Numbered from the stretch's first letter, positions 38,060-51,602 are shown. The stretch is DNA of 64,000 bases from Chanos chanos (GCF_902362185.1 NC_044495.1:13429211-13493210); one strand, 5' to 3'. Notes: generated by a model not told the origin, from the sequence alone. A program made the numbers and translations.

Positions 38060-40480
38060 AATTTCAATGTTACTTTCCTTTGTATTAGCAAAATTACATT
38101 TGTTACATTATCCTTGATTTTTAGTGATTAACTTCAACGTTCTGAGGTCATGTACCACCATTAGCTTGGCAGACAGATCCTCTCTTAAGTGCCATCACCA
38201 TTAACATTATCTGCTTTTATGTAGAATCACACTGAGTAACTATGTTGCTGATGGAGGTATTTTTCCAGTGTTTCCACTTTCTCCATGGTTTGGAACAGGT
38301 GTCCTGATGTTAGCCTCAGTGTTCCATCCAAAGCTGCAGTTCCATAGTTCTTCTGTAGGGAACAAAAGATTAAACAATACATTTTCTGTAATTACTACTG
38401 TAATCGAAATACAATGGAGTGAACTGTATGTGGACAAGAGTGTATGAATATTTCAACATCTGAGGGGAAGCGTGAAAGAGAAGGATTATAGATTATGGTG
38501 ATTATCCAAATTTAAGACAGAGAGCAGAAATGCTCTCACGGATAAAGGGTAGGCATAATTTCTTTTTAACAAAGCCATTACATCATCATTCATTAAAAGA
38601 GAAAGGGAGACATGATAACATATGATTAGAAGGCACAGCAGTGAAATCTGAAGTCTCGTCCTCCTTTGAAGTTTCACCCATTGCTTAAATGATAGATTTT
38701 CCAATCATTAATTTATAAGTAATCATGTTTTAATGGAATATACTGGCTTTTCACTGAGTTTTGGAGTCTAATGATCAAAGACAGATGCCGTTGAATGAAA
38801 GACTAGAGCGGGAGACTGGACATCATATATAGTGGCATGAACAGTCTCACCATGCACTCTTCCACTAAAAACTTTCATTTAGCTTTCAGAGCGCAAACAT
38901 TCTGTCACTTCATCTGATGCACAAATTTAATTAAATAAACCTTCTGCGCTGAAAAGAAAAGAAACAAGATAAATCTTTAATTAAAACAACAAAAGAAAGA
39001 CCATTTTTTTCAGCATGAAATTAACCGCAACATATTAACCAAGGAAATGCCTCTCATTGACATATTTTTAAAAATATGCTTTTTTTAAAAAGGCTTTAGA
39101 GAGTGCTACGAGTTTTAAAATGGCAGTTTTTGATTCCCTGCCCTGACAGCGAATCACTTTCAGGGGCAAAAATCATTTCATATGCATGTCCTTGCATGCT
39201 GGCTTCAAATGATAAAGCCCACCTTAGGCAGACAAAATAATTTTTTCTGCTCTCTGTCATGTAAAAAAGACAGTCACTTATAAGGAGAGAGTGTGAAGTG
39301 TGTACTTAAACAGTATCTTCTCCAGACATTATGCACAAGACCATATTTGTATTAGACACCCAGTGGCTCTTTATTTCAGGTACGCTTTAGGAATCCCCAA
39401 TGAAAGATAAACCTCCAGTGTACACTCCAGCAGAACAGCTAGTAGAACTTCGTTCAAAGAAGAATTATTTGAAAATTGTTATTGGCACAAACATCTCAAT
39501 CCAAAGTTTAATGTAAACTATGTGCACATCTCTTAAATCATTATTAAGTATCAATCCATATGAAGTATGGGACTCCAATCTTTCACCTCCAGCCTCTGTA
39601 GTTGATCAGCATGAGCTGGAATACATTTTCATGACAATGCATAAGGACATTATGAGACATCATTTTTGTTCTCTCAGCAATGCAATGTGACCTTAACAAG
39701 GTTATACAAAGACAATCTGATTTAGACCTTTTATCTTGTGTTAATCAGAACAGTCAGAGGCATTCAGCCCATTAAATCCATAAAGTCCATGCTAAACATA
39801 TTAAAAGCCTCACTTTTACACACCTAGGACAGAACTTAATGAGACTGACATTACACTGAAATTTTAATTTTAGTGTATAACAGACTGCTACTCTCATACC
39901 AAACAAGACGAAGAAAAGCATCACACACTAGTGAATGCAGACATTTGATATGTCAGCTCCTCACTAGTATTTAACATATGTCTTACTGACCGGAGCTTTG
40001 GTTAGAATAGGTCAAGAGTCAACCAGTATCTAACCAAAGTGTCTAAACTACGAGGATAGGTGTGAGTATGTAAGGAAAGGTTGAAAGGTGGGTGACAGAT
40101 TTCAAAGCCAAGAGTGTGTTCAGCTCAAGGTCATGCTGTCCTCCCTCCTGGGTTTCCCTATCCGTTGGAGGGTGTATTAAAAAGAGATGACCAAGTAGTG
40201 TCAAAGATAACTGGGCCACAGACAATATGCACCTCTGAGTAACAGTCAGACAGATGTTATCAACTATAAGTAAAGCCTAAGGCCTCAGTTTGGCCTCAGT
40301 CAGAGTGCAAGAACAACAATTTGTTCATCACAAATAACCTTGTGATTTCCTTCTTTTTTTTTTTTTTTTTTTGAAATACACATCAGAAAGTTGTTGGAGT
40401 GAGTAAAGTGGGAAATGTTGGCATTCAGAAATATTGTGCAAGTACACAATGACAGGTCTCAGCAACTCTGTTCACATGTC

Positions 40481-40494
40481 TGTACCATGGCAAC
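40481..40494 (+). promoter_or_regulatory. RFX X-box half-site-like motif
   Basis: TGTACCATGGCAAC shares the CCATGGCAAC half of the RFX X-box. The left half deviates, so this is the weakest of the three copies upstream of hivep2. Confidence 0.25.
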
Positions 40495-43200
40495 CGTAGC
40501 TGTCAAAAGGAAGACGCGGGAAAATATTTCCCCTCTCAGGGGAGTGTCATTACGTCATACAACATCCCTACTGCATCAGCAGCCACTGAGATGCTTAAAC
40601 TGAGCATGGTATCCCTTAAAGCAAAGCAGTCATGTAGCTTAAATCTACAGCAGGTTTTCACACACAGAGAATCTGAAACAGAAGCACAACAAACTGGCTC
40701 TCTGACAAAGAATCACAGGATATGGACCAAACAGAGAAGAGTCCTGACCACTAAGTCACCTTCAGCCAAACACACAGATTTAAAATACTGAAAAATGCTG
40801 ATTACAATCAACCTACAAACCTGGTTTCCAGAAATAGCCTGATCCAAAATCTCCAGTCATATCCAGTGTTGGTCATATTTCCTATTCCTTTACATTCCTG
40901 TGGGTAATTCTCCAGAATTAAATAAATTATATGACCAGAGCAAAAGTCACATCTGAGATATACTCCTTCTTGAGAGTACGCTACAAGACCTACTGATGTA
41001 AGCTGGTCACCAGAGAAAATACCTCACAGAGACGCGTATCCAGAAACAAAAATAGCAAAGGGGCCCCAAGAAGGACTATGCTACAGCCCACATTGGAGGC
41101 CACTATTGCAGTGATCAAAAGCACAGCACACAGACAACTAACCCTAGTATGCCTTATGGATAGAAATAGTTTCAGAAGGAGAAATCTGGATCCTTTCTGT
41201 TCATAAAGAAGGGGCTGACCAATATAAAGTGGCAAGGCAAACAACAACATGAAGTATAAAGGACAGCCTTTAAGTGCATAATGTAGATTTGTAATAATTT
41301 CCAACAGAAGGCTGGTCTACTAAGTTTATTTACAATTGAAATTGAAATTTTCATCAGTCTTAATTACACTACATTACATCTTAACAAATGTGTTTTCTTT
41401 TTCATTAAATTCTGTCTTAATAATTGTATAATTGAAGGTATCCTTACTGAATGCTATCATATTTTACAAAAAAAAACAAAAAACATTAAAGCAACTGTAC
41501 TGAATGTAATATCTGTCTCTCTTCATTGCTTGTCACCTTGACCTTTCAATACAATACAATTTGCATTACTAAATATATGTGACCTGCTGTGGCCAGTGTC
41601 TTAAGTTTCAGGAGAGGGAAGACAACTGGAGGCAGCTATAGCTGAGAGGTGTTGGGCTAATGATGGAGAGTGTGTGCTCATAGTGGAGTTTATAGAGATC
41701 AATTAGGTAACAGTAAACCCTTCTAATATAGTCTAAGCTTATCTTTGCTGTTGCTTCCTCTCCCTTTTACATAATGTGAACAACTGCACATTAGGTCAGT
41801 GTTATGCAGTGATCACGGGTACAGTTGATTCATAAGCCTGGTTTATTTATTGCTAAGATTAATCAGAGATAAGCTTGAGCTTGAGTCGTTCAATGTCTGA
41901 TGTGTTACCCTGTGAATATTTCAAATTAGCTACACTGGATTGACATGACAACAGAACTGAGGATAACGGAACATAAGATGCTTCCTCTGTCCTCTTGCTT
42001 GTGAAGACATTAGGTGACATTCCTTGGATCCTATCAGACACCATTTACTAGCACACCAGACAGTTGTTTTTTGAATCGGCAATGACTCCTTAAAATACTG
42101 GCAGTTCTGTCTAATCTCTTCTCTTAAACTTTGGCAAGCCTTAGACACACCTGTAAATATTATGATAATTTTATAAAAAATAGTAAAACTAGGGGGAAAA
42201 CATATTTGGTTATGACCCATTACAGAGTCACACTAAAGAACACCGTGTTGATTTGGTGAGCTGAGTTTTAATAGAATGACCACTTAAGATATGATAAAAC
42301 ATAAACACAGGTACTGCTGTAGACAATCTCTTTAATATTGTGGATCTCAAGACTCACATAAGTCTCTGCACTGCAGCTATATTGTACAGAGTATCTGGAG
42401 GGAGGGGCCTGAAATGCCTGAGCCTCAATGAACAGTGAAGGTCATGCCTCTCATCTCTCTCTATAAATATGATGGTCTGTCCCACAGGGTGCTTTGTACT
42501 GCTTGGCATTTCCACTATCTCAGGCATACCCTGTTCGGCTCCAATACCAACCAAATTTACATGTGATTCAAAAGCAATGTAGTCATTCTGTTCCTACTTG
42601 CAACTGTAAAGTGACCACAGTTTTAAGAAACAAGGTACAGATGTTCGCACAGACACTACAGATGTACACACAGACACAAAGCTAAATTCCCATTGTTATT
42701 GTCATGACTATGCCTCTGAAAGCTCAAAGTCTTGAATGCTATCTTGTGATTACAGTATTGTTTTGAAATGTATGTGGAAAGTGGCTAAATCATAATGTAG
42801 GTTTATACATTGAAAAGGTCTTAAATGTAATGATTTGCTGTTTGCATTCAGGGGAGTATTAAAAAAAAAGAAAGAAAACTCACACAATAGCTGATATAGG
42901 TAATTTCAACAATGAGAGGGGAGAGACAGGTCCACTGGTTCACAGAAAGAGAACCACAGTTCTTTATCTTGATGAACTTATGACAGGCACCACCTAACTG
43001 ACACTCTAATTATAGATTGTTAAAATCTCATTTCCACTTGCATTCTGAGAATTTCTGAATATTGCTGACTCTCATTATTTTTAAGTGGGTCTCAGGGGTT
43101 AAAGACCAAAACAAGCTTTTAAATTCATGGATGCTGCTGATGTTTTTAATTTTTGTGGTAAATGAAAACTTCGACCATACATATGGTACACAGAAATAAT

Positions 43201-43214
43201 GTTCCCATGGCAAC
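43201..43214 (+). promoter_or_regulatory. RFX X-box-like motif
   Basis: GTTCCCATGGCAAC matches the palindromic X-box recognised by RFX factors (GTTGCCATGGCAAC) at 13 of 14 positions. It lies about 5.1 kb upstream of the hivep2 start codon. Confidence 0.4.
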
Positions 43215-43550
43215 TGACTCTTTATTCCAGGTATGGCTTGAATGCATTGTCTCTGCTCATACACAAAGATGAAGCCCTATCATTGAAATGTTCAGCAGCT
43301 AGATGAAATACCTAAAATACCCTTTATCTGACTGAAATTTTGTAATTTAAGAGCAAAACATTGTAATTGCTGGTTTCTGGACTGAAGCTTTCAGTTTGCG
43401 GTGTAATGGAGAACTTCATCAATAGAAAACTATTGCAAATGAAAACTCTCTAAACATCCCTTTGTCTTCTGCTGCATGCACAATATTAAAAGTCAAGAAA
43501 ACATTACCAGATGCTTTCAAGGACTTAACACAAGTAAGTCAAAACTTTAG

Positions 43551-43570
43551 CATGTTACCATGGTAACATG
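43551..43570. promoter_or_regulatory. Perfect 20-bp palindrome containing an RFX X-box
   Basis: CATGTTACCATGGTAACATG is its own reverse complement. The central 14-mer GTTACCATGGTAAC (43554-43567) fits the palindromic X-box consensus GTNRCCATGGYAAC fully. It lies 5.5 kb upstream of the hivep2 start and 340 bp from the previous X-box. Activity is inference only. Confidence 0.5.
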
Positions 43571-45707
43571 AAGAAATATCACGACGAACTCAATATATAA
43601 TGTTTAAAAACAAACAAGATCTTGTCAGAAGTCAAAGAAATAAGAAATATTTGAAACACTGAGCAAAATAAATTGGAGATGTTGCATCATAGAATTCATA
43701 ATAATTTTGACATTTATGTTTCTTAAATCAAAGAAACAGAAAACGCTAATGTACAGTAAAAAATAGTTCAATAAAAGTTGAGAAAAGTTGGCATAACTCC
43801 AACCTACAGCCTTTCAGCATCTCTGAAATGATTCAAAAGCTCCACATTTGAGAAAGCAATACGTATAAATAGTATGAATAAAATAATACCTACATACCTT
43901 ACATTCCAGCAGAATATCTTCCTTCAGTTATTTTTAAATAGAAGCTATTATGTTCAGACTAGATCATATCAACACAAGGTAGTCCACTTGAAATGGCTTT
44001 ACATAGCAAAATTCTCAGCTTCTAACCACATCTTCTTCATCTTGCCAAACCTATACATATGGACCATTCTTTGCAAGCTAGTCACTGCATTTTCCATCCA
44101 CAGAACACTACTGCTAGGTCATGTTCTTCCTGAGGACTCATTACGGGTCTCTGACACTAAACCCTCACTCTCATACAAGCGGGAGTGGAAGGAAATGAAA
44201 AATGATCTGGTGTCTTGGCATAAACACCTGGTCTGCTGATTGGTTCTGGGAGCGTATTGGAAATGTCCATCACCGTGACAACGCATTTGCCAGCGGTGGC
44301 AACGGTACAGAGAAACACACAAGGACAGAAATAGATTTCAGCTTGCCATACTGCTGCTGTACAGTTCCATCACAGAGAAGAGAAGGGAAGGGAAGGCCGA
44401 GGGATTAGAAAATGAAAGCGGAGACGAGTCAGTGAATCTGATCAACCACACATCCCCACTTCTGCATCTGAAAATAATATTAACTACCTAGTGTCATTAC
44501 ATTATAACTATTCTTTTTATGAATATGCTTGATAATTATGGTTAGGATTGCATCTTAGCTCTAACTAAGTCCCAAGCCCTAAATGTTACAGTTAGGTAAT
44601 AAACCACTGATAAGCATGGATTCACAAACTTCCCCATTACTGACATGTCCAGCATTATTTACATTAAGGACATTTGTAGAATGGCCTTGGTGTAATAGTC
44701 GCATAGATTCATAATTCGCACATGATCAAACACTTTGAGCCATCCGAGAATTTGAGGCTGGAAGAACTGATACTGTCCAAAATATGACTGTGAGGAAAAT
44801 TTACTGCCCATAAAATGTCTTATGACCTTTTACCGGTATGGTTGAACATTTTCTTCCCTCACAATCGAAATGACTTCAAAATGTGGAGCTTTGGACCAAA
44901 AACCATTTACTCTATGACTCTCAGTTATTATGATGAAATAACTATAAATCATTTACCCATCTATGTGAAACAGTGCAGAAATCTCCTAGACCCAGCCATA
45001 CTCTGTCTTCAAATTGGCCTCAGCACCTAATACTCAAAAGAGAACAAAACCATAATACAAACACAATAGCTAAAGAAAATGTGTATGTTCTCAAAAATGC
45101 AGTAGAGGAGAAAATCACTGTGCAGCTGACACTTCACAAAGCCAGTTAAGAAGTCAGTCTCCAACACTTGTGGAGAGCAACCACTGTGCCAAAAAACTTG
45201 CTTTGGAAAGCTCTCATCTTTTTATGTATTCCTATATCAGCAAAACAGTGCCTCCCTGTGTCAGAGTACACAAATCAGTGCGTCGGCTATGATGAAATTA
45301 TTCAAGCATGAGAACCCCTTGCTGACCCCCTTCTCGGTCACTCTAAACGCTGTGGAGGACGGCCTGTCAGATTCTAAGTCCCTCCCTGGACTTTTTCATA
45401 TTGGCATGCCCATCCGGCTCATTCGAGACATTACCATACTCCAGTGTACACATGTGACCTCTGAAGTCTAGTCAACCAGACAGGGAGACAGTGAAGAAGA
45501 AGCCTTTTACACAAGCAAATCACTAGCTAAAGCCGTTATTAAATTGTGGCATGTCAGCGATATAGTTTAAAAGTAGGACATGCGTCTTCAAATTGTCCAT
45601 TCAAACCGTTCATTTCCAGTCAAAGTAATGGGAGTTGTGATCTTGATAAACAGCACAGTGCTATTCTTGGCACAGCTGCCCTGAATAGTTCAGATAGGGA
45701 GTTTTCT

Positions 45708-45729
45708 GGGGGGTGGAGGGGGGGGGGGG
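45708..45729 (+). repeat. G-rich tract with quadruplex potential
   Basis: A run of six G, then TGGA, then about twelve G. It can in principle form a G-quadruplex. It lies about 1 kb beyond the 3' end of fuca2. Confidence 0.5.
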
Positions 45730-46667
45730 CAGTAAGCACATGTTCACGTGTGGCATACGACACTCTCTGTTCCCTTATACTCCCCACAGAGAAACGTCCA
45801 AATATTTCACACACACACAGACACACATACCCAACATACTCCTTTCAAATTAACATATTTCTCTGTATGAGTGGACTAAATGAGGAGACATTTAAAGTGC
45901 TACTGTCTCATGACAAACATATAGAACACTAGATACTTCAAGATGTGATGTCACAAAAATATCAAATATTAAGTCATTCATTTAGTCCTCAAAGTTTCAT
46001 ATGATTGTGTAGAAAGGCTATTTTATTTAAAGAAGCAGTTCCAGTACTTATTATACCTTATATCTGTATACTTTTTAATCTGTTTCTGCATCAGTAATGT
46101 TACACACAACTAATCTATATGCAGCTTTTGTAAGCATCAGTATGTGCAGGCAGTGACATACCGAGGTTTATTGTAAAGATTTGTATGTTTTGTATTTGCC
46201 CTTTCTTTTGATTCCTACACACATTATTAAAAAGAAACATTCAAAAAGTTCTCCGCAATTTAAAAGTGCATTTGAATGCGTTCCCTTATGCTATATCAAA
46301 CATGTGCATAATGTGGTAAAGTTTCCTTTAGATCTAATTTACAGAAAAATGAAAAATAGCTTCCACAACTTGTCTATAATGAGTGCACATGATCATTGTA
46401 TAGTAGAACAAAAATCACTCCATTTTCAGTTGTCACAATGAATCAGAAAACAAAGAAGTAAAATCACAGTAAAAGTTATTTTTAGTCTTTTTTTTTTTTT
46501 AACTACTGATAAATGCTTCACTCACATCAGTGGGACATGGCAAGGCCCTTGTAAATTCTGCATTTCAGTTACAATCAAGCACAAAATCAGTACAAAACAG
46601 CATTTCCTGAGCACCTAGACAGTTACAGGGCTGCCACATGTGCTCTCTGCATCACCACTGCGCACAT

Positions 46668-49271
46668 TTAAGCTGCACCAGTCAGTCGCAGTGTCCAAGC
46701 CCAAGAACATGGCATCTGACTGACAGTTAACTGTGGCAAGAAAACTTTAACCCCTTTAGGACTAGCTGGCTCCCACTTCAGTGGCTGATAACCAAGGAGC
46801 CCCACCTAGTTTTGGGAAAAAAACAACAACACAGTAAAAAATGTAAAATCCTCCTCTTTCTGATGTACGTCTATCATGGTGTACATTTTTCCAAAAACAT
46901 CAAATACAAAATCAGATGATATTGTGCCTCACCTGAGTTTGTCCTTGATTTGGCAATGGCTCATTTAGAACAACATATCCAGTGTTTGGCCAGGAAAGGA
47001 AGATCGCATAGATTGTTTTCTCCTGTGGTCTCCATGTGTACCTATTGTGTGAAAAAAGGACAACATCTATATCCTCACCTGAAAAAAATATTCATCAAAC
47101 TTTCTTCTTCTTCTTCTTCTTCTTCTTAACTCCATGGAAACTCACTGTAAATACAATTAAGATGAACGCCTGGTAATTTGGTGGCACATAAATAAAGTAA
47201 CGTACCATACTCCAGGAGTAAGGCTGTCGTTTTGGGCCCTCCATGCAGTGGTGTTGTAAATTGCTTCACCATTAACCTTCAACCATTGTCCAACCTGCCT
47301 CAGCCTCTCTTCAAAGATGGGGGCAATGCGTCCATCATGTGTGGGGCCAACGTTCATTAGCAAGTTACCCCCACAGGATACCGTCTCCACCAGTGTCTGT
47401 AATGCCAGCCCCACCAGACCTTTAGTTTTCATCATCTCTCATATGTCTAGCGCACCTCTTTTCTAGCTTTTATTTTATTTTAATTTTGTTCCTATCATTC
47501 TGGGTCTTTTGCTCTGAAACACTGTATCTGCCGTTGTTTTAGACAAAGTAACAATAACTTATGAAGTGACTTAAGAAACGCATTAAAATCACACCATATA
47601 ACCAGGAAGTAAGGCACTTAAAACACTATAGATTTTTCTTATACCAATATGATACCATTCAGTCACTTACTCATGACATATTAGCGTCATACTAACATCA
47701 ATCAGTTAGACAAATAAATTTCAGCACTGACTTTTATGAGCTCCTCTATGGTGAGGAAATCGCTGAGTTGAGCATCTCGTCTGTATCCCCAAGACCGTTT
47801 ATCTATGGTCATACAGTTCTCCCATTTGTGTTTCAGCAAGTGTCCAGGGTTATACCGATCACTGCAGGTGTAGTATCCTCCATGTTTACATATACTGTTC
47901 AATCCCCAACGGTCATTTGTCACAACAGTGTCACGCACTGGGCTGAAACAGTTTAAGCATTGAACAGTGGTTACACAAACTACACATACATTTTCTCAAA
48001 GATATTTCACGCTGTTTTAAAGCTTTACACGTGATGTTAATGTTGCCTCACATACGAGATAAATATATTACTTTAAATATTGCTTTAACATTTGTGACAG
48101 GGATTACCTCTCATTGTATAGCCATGCTAGAAACCCTGTGCTATTCCAGTACTTGTCTGGGGCATTACCATCACCATCAGACCACAGCACTTCTGGCTTG
48201 TACTTGTTGACAAGCTCATAAAGTTCAGGCAGAGTCTTTGAATTGGGGAAGAACGTGGTGTTAAAAACATTGGCAGCGTCCTCCCTAAAGAGTGGATGAA
48301 ACCACTCAAAGAGTGAGTGGTAGAGGCCAACTCGCAGGTCGCTGTGTTCACGCACTGCTGTAGATAATTCTCCTACCAGGTCACGTTTCGGACCCACATC
48401 CACTGCATTCCAGTTCCATGAATACTTAGAGCCCCAAAGAGTGTATCCTGAATAATGAAAAATTTTCAAATATTATATTCATATTTCACACATCAGCCTT
48501 GTAGAATATAGATGTGCCAACTATACTACTTCCAGAAATAGTGTGATTTTAAAGAGAACTATTCCCTGCCGTTTCAACATGCAGAAGAAATCTTCAGGTG
48601 AATAAACCACCTGATACAGTTCCCCTTTGGAATGTGGATCTGTTTGCCATCTTTTACAGTGTAGTTTTACCAGGAGTTTGAACAAGGGAAAGAAAAAAAA
48701 GTTGCTAAACCAGACCAGCTGGAGAAACACATTACGTAAGCAGTATTCCCACAAACCTTCATGGTGTTTCGTTGTAAGGACTATGTATTTTGCCCCTGAT
48801 GACACAAATATGTCTGTCCAGTGCTTAGCATCAAAAAATTCAGCAGTAAACATTGGTGCAAAGTCTTGATACTGGAATCCAGGGGGATAATTCTTTTTCA
48901 TGAACTGAACATAATTTGCGATCTTCTGTCCTTGCCAAAACCACCTGAAGGAAAAAATGATTTAGATAACACAAAAAGACTAAACTATCACGAAACTTCC
49001 AAACAACTCTCCATTACAAACATTTGTGTGAGAAATAAATTAATAATAAAGCCATGTCGGTAACTTACCAGAACCATTCACTTCCGTAACTTGGGACCGA
49101 GAAAACACCCCAGTGGATAAAGATGCCGAACTTAGCTTGATCAAACCATTCCGGCAGAGGTCTTGAATCAATAGACTCCCAATTAGGTTCATACTTGGAC
49201 CACGAGGGGCAACTCATCAGCAGCAAAAAAGCTGCAGAAAAACTCAGACTTAGCTGAGCCATTCGGTTCAA
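46668..49271 (-). CDS. fuca2: Alpha-L-fucosidase 2 (GH29)
   Basis: Seven exons: 49271-49069, 48944-48757, 48447-48108, 47942-47732, 47396-47206, 47041-46933 and 46805-46668, giving 459 residues, close to human FUCA2 (467). The enzyme hydrolyses alpha-L-fucose from glycans in lysosomes or as a secreted form. Residues 1 to about 25 form a signal peptide ([20 protein letters not shown]). The GH29 barrel follows: [40 protein letters not shown] and [12 protein letters not shown]. Asp221 in WSDG fits the catalytic nucleophile of the family (Asp225 in human FUCA1, from memory). The C-terminal beta domain ends [18 protein letters not shown], the FUCA2 pattern. The upstream ATG (49271) or the one three codons later could start translation. 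It is divergent from tatdn3. Confidence 0.94.
47101..47128. repeat. (CTT)n microsatellite
   Basis: About nine CTT units in the fuca2 intron between exons 5 and 6, beginning about 60 bp after the exon 6 acceptor in plus coordinates. Confidence 0.85.
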
Positions 49272-49575
49272 TCACCCTCTCGGGCACACACAGTTGACAG
49301 AAGACAGAACAATTATGGTGCAGAGTGCTTTATCACATGATATCGCTTCCTGAATGTTCACATGATACACTGCCGTTTACTGAGGTAAGCGGGCATTGGG
49401 AACAACTAACTGAAGAAAATGTAACAACACGAGGAAATAAAAACAAATGTAACGACAGGTCATGTGAACGGTTCTTTGGTTTCGTCATTTCCGGAAAACA
49501 CTGCACGAGTCAATATTCAGTGGAAGTACTTGAGTACTTTTCATGATAATGTTTTAATGTAAAATTGCAAAACTC
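49272..49575. promoter_or_regulatory. Bidirectional promoter interval of fuca2 and tatdn3
   Basis: Only 304 bp separate the two start codons, which are on opposite strands and point away from each other. Both 5' UTRs and both core promoters must fit here unless an untranslated exon was missed. I see no TATA box at a convincing distance on either strand. CACATG E-box-like motifs lie near 49334 and 49358. Confidence 0.7.
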
Positions 49576-51499
49576 ATGCAGGGTTATATTGATTGCCATT
49601 GTCATATCTCTGCGAGAGACTTTGATAATGTAAGATACTATATATTGTTTTGGCATGCTGTTTCTTAATCTGTGGGGGGATTTATGAGAGCAAATCCTGA
49701 ACTGTCTATGTTTTCTGCTCTTTTAAAAGGACATTGACGACATTATCGAAAGCTCTAAACAGGTAAACCACTGTCTGTTTGGGTAAATGCTCATCGTGAA
49801 AACAATCATGAAACGTATGTTCACGCGTTGTTTGTTACGATAGGTGGGTATTGTTGCACTCCTGGCAGTTGCTGAGCATGTGGGGGAATTTGAGAAAATC
49901 ATACAGCTTTCACAAAGGTACTGTGTCTTTTGAGGTACAGTAATTGTTATTTAATCACACCTCATAAAAATTAGTTAACTTCAGTTTTGTGTTCGAATAG
50001 GTTTTCTGGTTTTATAATGCCTTGCCTTGGAGTTCATCCTGTTCAGGGCACAGACACAGCACATCAGGAGAGAGGAGCCTTTCCTGAGGTCTGAGAAATA
50101 TATACAGATGATTGAAAGTTATGATGGTTTTGGCTTAGCTCTGAAATTAACATTATTTTATCTTTACACAGGATTTAGATGCTGCATTGCCCCTTATAGA
50201 AAAATACAAAGAAGACATTGTGGCTATTGGTGAGGTAATATCCTTCTGCATGTTTCTGCTGTGCTACACAATGTATCCTAAATCAGGTTCAACCTACTCT
50301 TTAAGTACATGACAGAACTTTGCTATTAATGGCACTCAAATTCTGTTCCCCAAATTTTTAGGTGGGCCTTGACTTTACACCTCGGATTGTCAGTAGTGAT
50401 ACAGGGAAGGAGAGCCAGAGGCAAGTGCTCATTCGCCAGGCAGAGCTAGCAAAACACCTAAACCTGCCGCTGTGGGTATTAACCACCTAATTAACATTTT
50501 TGTAATAAGAGTCTTTACACACATGTGCTCACACAGTTTTATGGAGTTTAACTTCATCCATCAAATAGGAACGTTCACTCAAGGTCAGCTGGAAGACCAA
50601 CTATTCATCTGTTGAAAGAGCTAGGTACTGCTTTCCGATGTCACGTACACATTTTGCTGAAACCTGTCAACATTTCTTATCTAACCTTGTTTATGTATTG
50701 ACTTAGGGGTAGAAAAAGCTCTTCTTCATGCTTTTGATGGAAAGCCCTCAGTTGCAATGGAGGGTGTGAAGGCTGGTTATTTCTTTTCTATACCACCGTC
50801 AATCGTAAGAAGTGAGCAGGTAATTGTTATACTCCACGTGTCTGTTTACCTTTTGAACATGCACTTTATTCCATGTGTCTAAATTTAACCTTTAAACAAT
50901 ACTCTACCTAACTGTTTACTGCCACAGTGCGCACATGTACACAACACTTGCTTTTTTTATCAAAGAAGTTATGATTAAAAATTGGTTTCCTGTTCCACTA
51001 AGAAGCAGAAACTTGTGAAACAGCTGCCGCTGGAGAACATGTGTTTGGAGACTGATTCACCAGCCCTTGGACCAGAGAAGCAGGTACATTGTCCAATTAA
51101 GTCTTGCAGATAACACCTGAAGCATCACTGATCAAAGTATAATGGCACAGTTACCATGAGGAGCAGCCACCCTAATATTACGAATTTACATGAAAATGAA
51201 CAAATGTACAAATGAAAGATGTCTTTGACTCCATTCTGGTTAACAGGATGATTATATTGTTCCACTCTGTGCACTACAGTGGAGAATTACATCTTTCCTC
51301 TATTTGTTTAATGGGTTACTGTTTTCACAGGCATTTTTCTGTGTGCTTTTCACAGGTGAGGAATGAGCCAAAGAACATCATCATCAGTGCTGAGTATATT
51401 GCCAAAGTTAAAGGAATTCCCTTGCAAAGAGTAATGGAAGTCACAACACAGAACGCTCTTCGGCTCTTCCCCAAGTTAAAAACCCTTATTAGAGTGTGA
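49576..51499 (+). CDS. tatdn3: Putative metal-dependent deoxyribonuclease TATDN3
   Basis: Ten exons: 49576-49629, 49730-49762, 49844-49917, 50001-50088, 50172-50234, 50362-50471, 50569-50624, 50707-50819, 51003-51083 and 51356-51499. They give 271 residues, against 274 recalled for human TATDN3. TatD enzymes are metal-dependent hydrolases with a TIM-barrel fold and DNase activity. Metal ligands are visible: His8 and His10 in DCHCHIS, Glu104 in IGEVGLDF, His144 in [10 protein letters not shown], His167 in LLHAFDG and Asp215 in [10 protein letters not shown]. Other family blocks are [20 protein letters not shown] and [12 protein letters not shown]. The ATG at 49576 gives a first exon of 18 residues ending DFDN. 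AATAAA lies 104 bp after the stop. Confidence 0.94.
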
Positions 51500-51602
51500 T
51501 TGCACCGTGTTTTTTATTTGTTCTCTCAATTTTCTGTAAATAGATTAAGATGAACAAATTACACAAACTGAATGTTGTGATTTGAGGCGTTCTAAAAACT
51601 GG

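Larger units (their letters stand above)
38060..46667. other. 8.6-kb non-coding region upstream of hivep2
   Basis: No coding exon is supported. The stretch should contain the hivep2 5' untranslated exons and promoter: an acceptor-like site precedes the giant exon near 38083, and another (TTCCCTACAG, minus strand) sits near 38351. Other contents are a poly-T run (40358-40372), three CCATGG-centred X-box-like motifs (40481, 43201, 43554), a long G run (45708-45729) and the intergenic side of fuca2. Open frames here are short and unlike known proteins. Confidence 0.5.

Noticed and set aside
38240-38437. Upstream coding exon for hivep2
   Set aside because: A good acceptor lies near 38351, but I find no matching donor in frame and no resemblance to the HIVEP2 N-terminus; an untranslated exon is possible.
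43874-44239. 121-residue frame in the hivep2 upstream region
   Set aside because: No domain, no Kozak or splice context, AT-rich composition like the surrounding DNA, and no similarity to any family I know.
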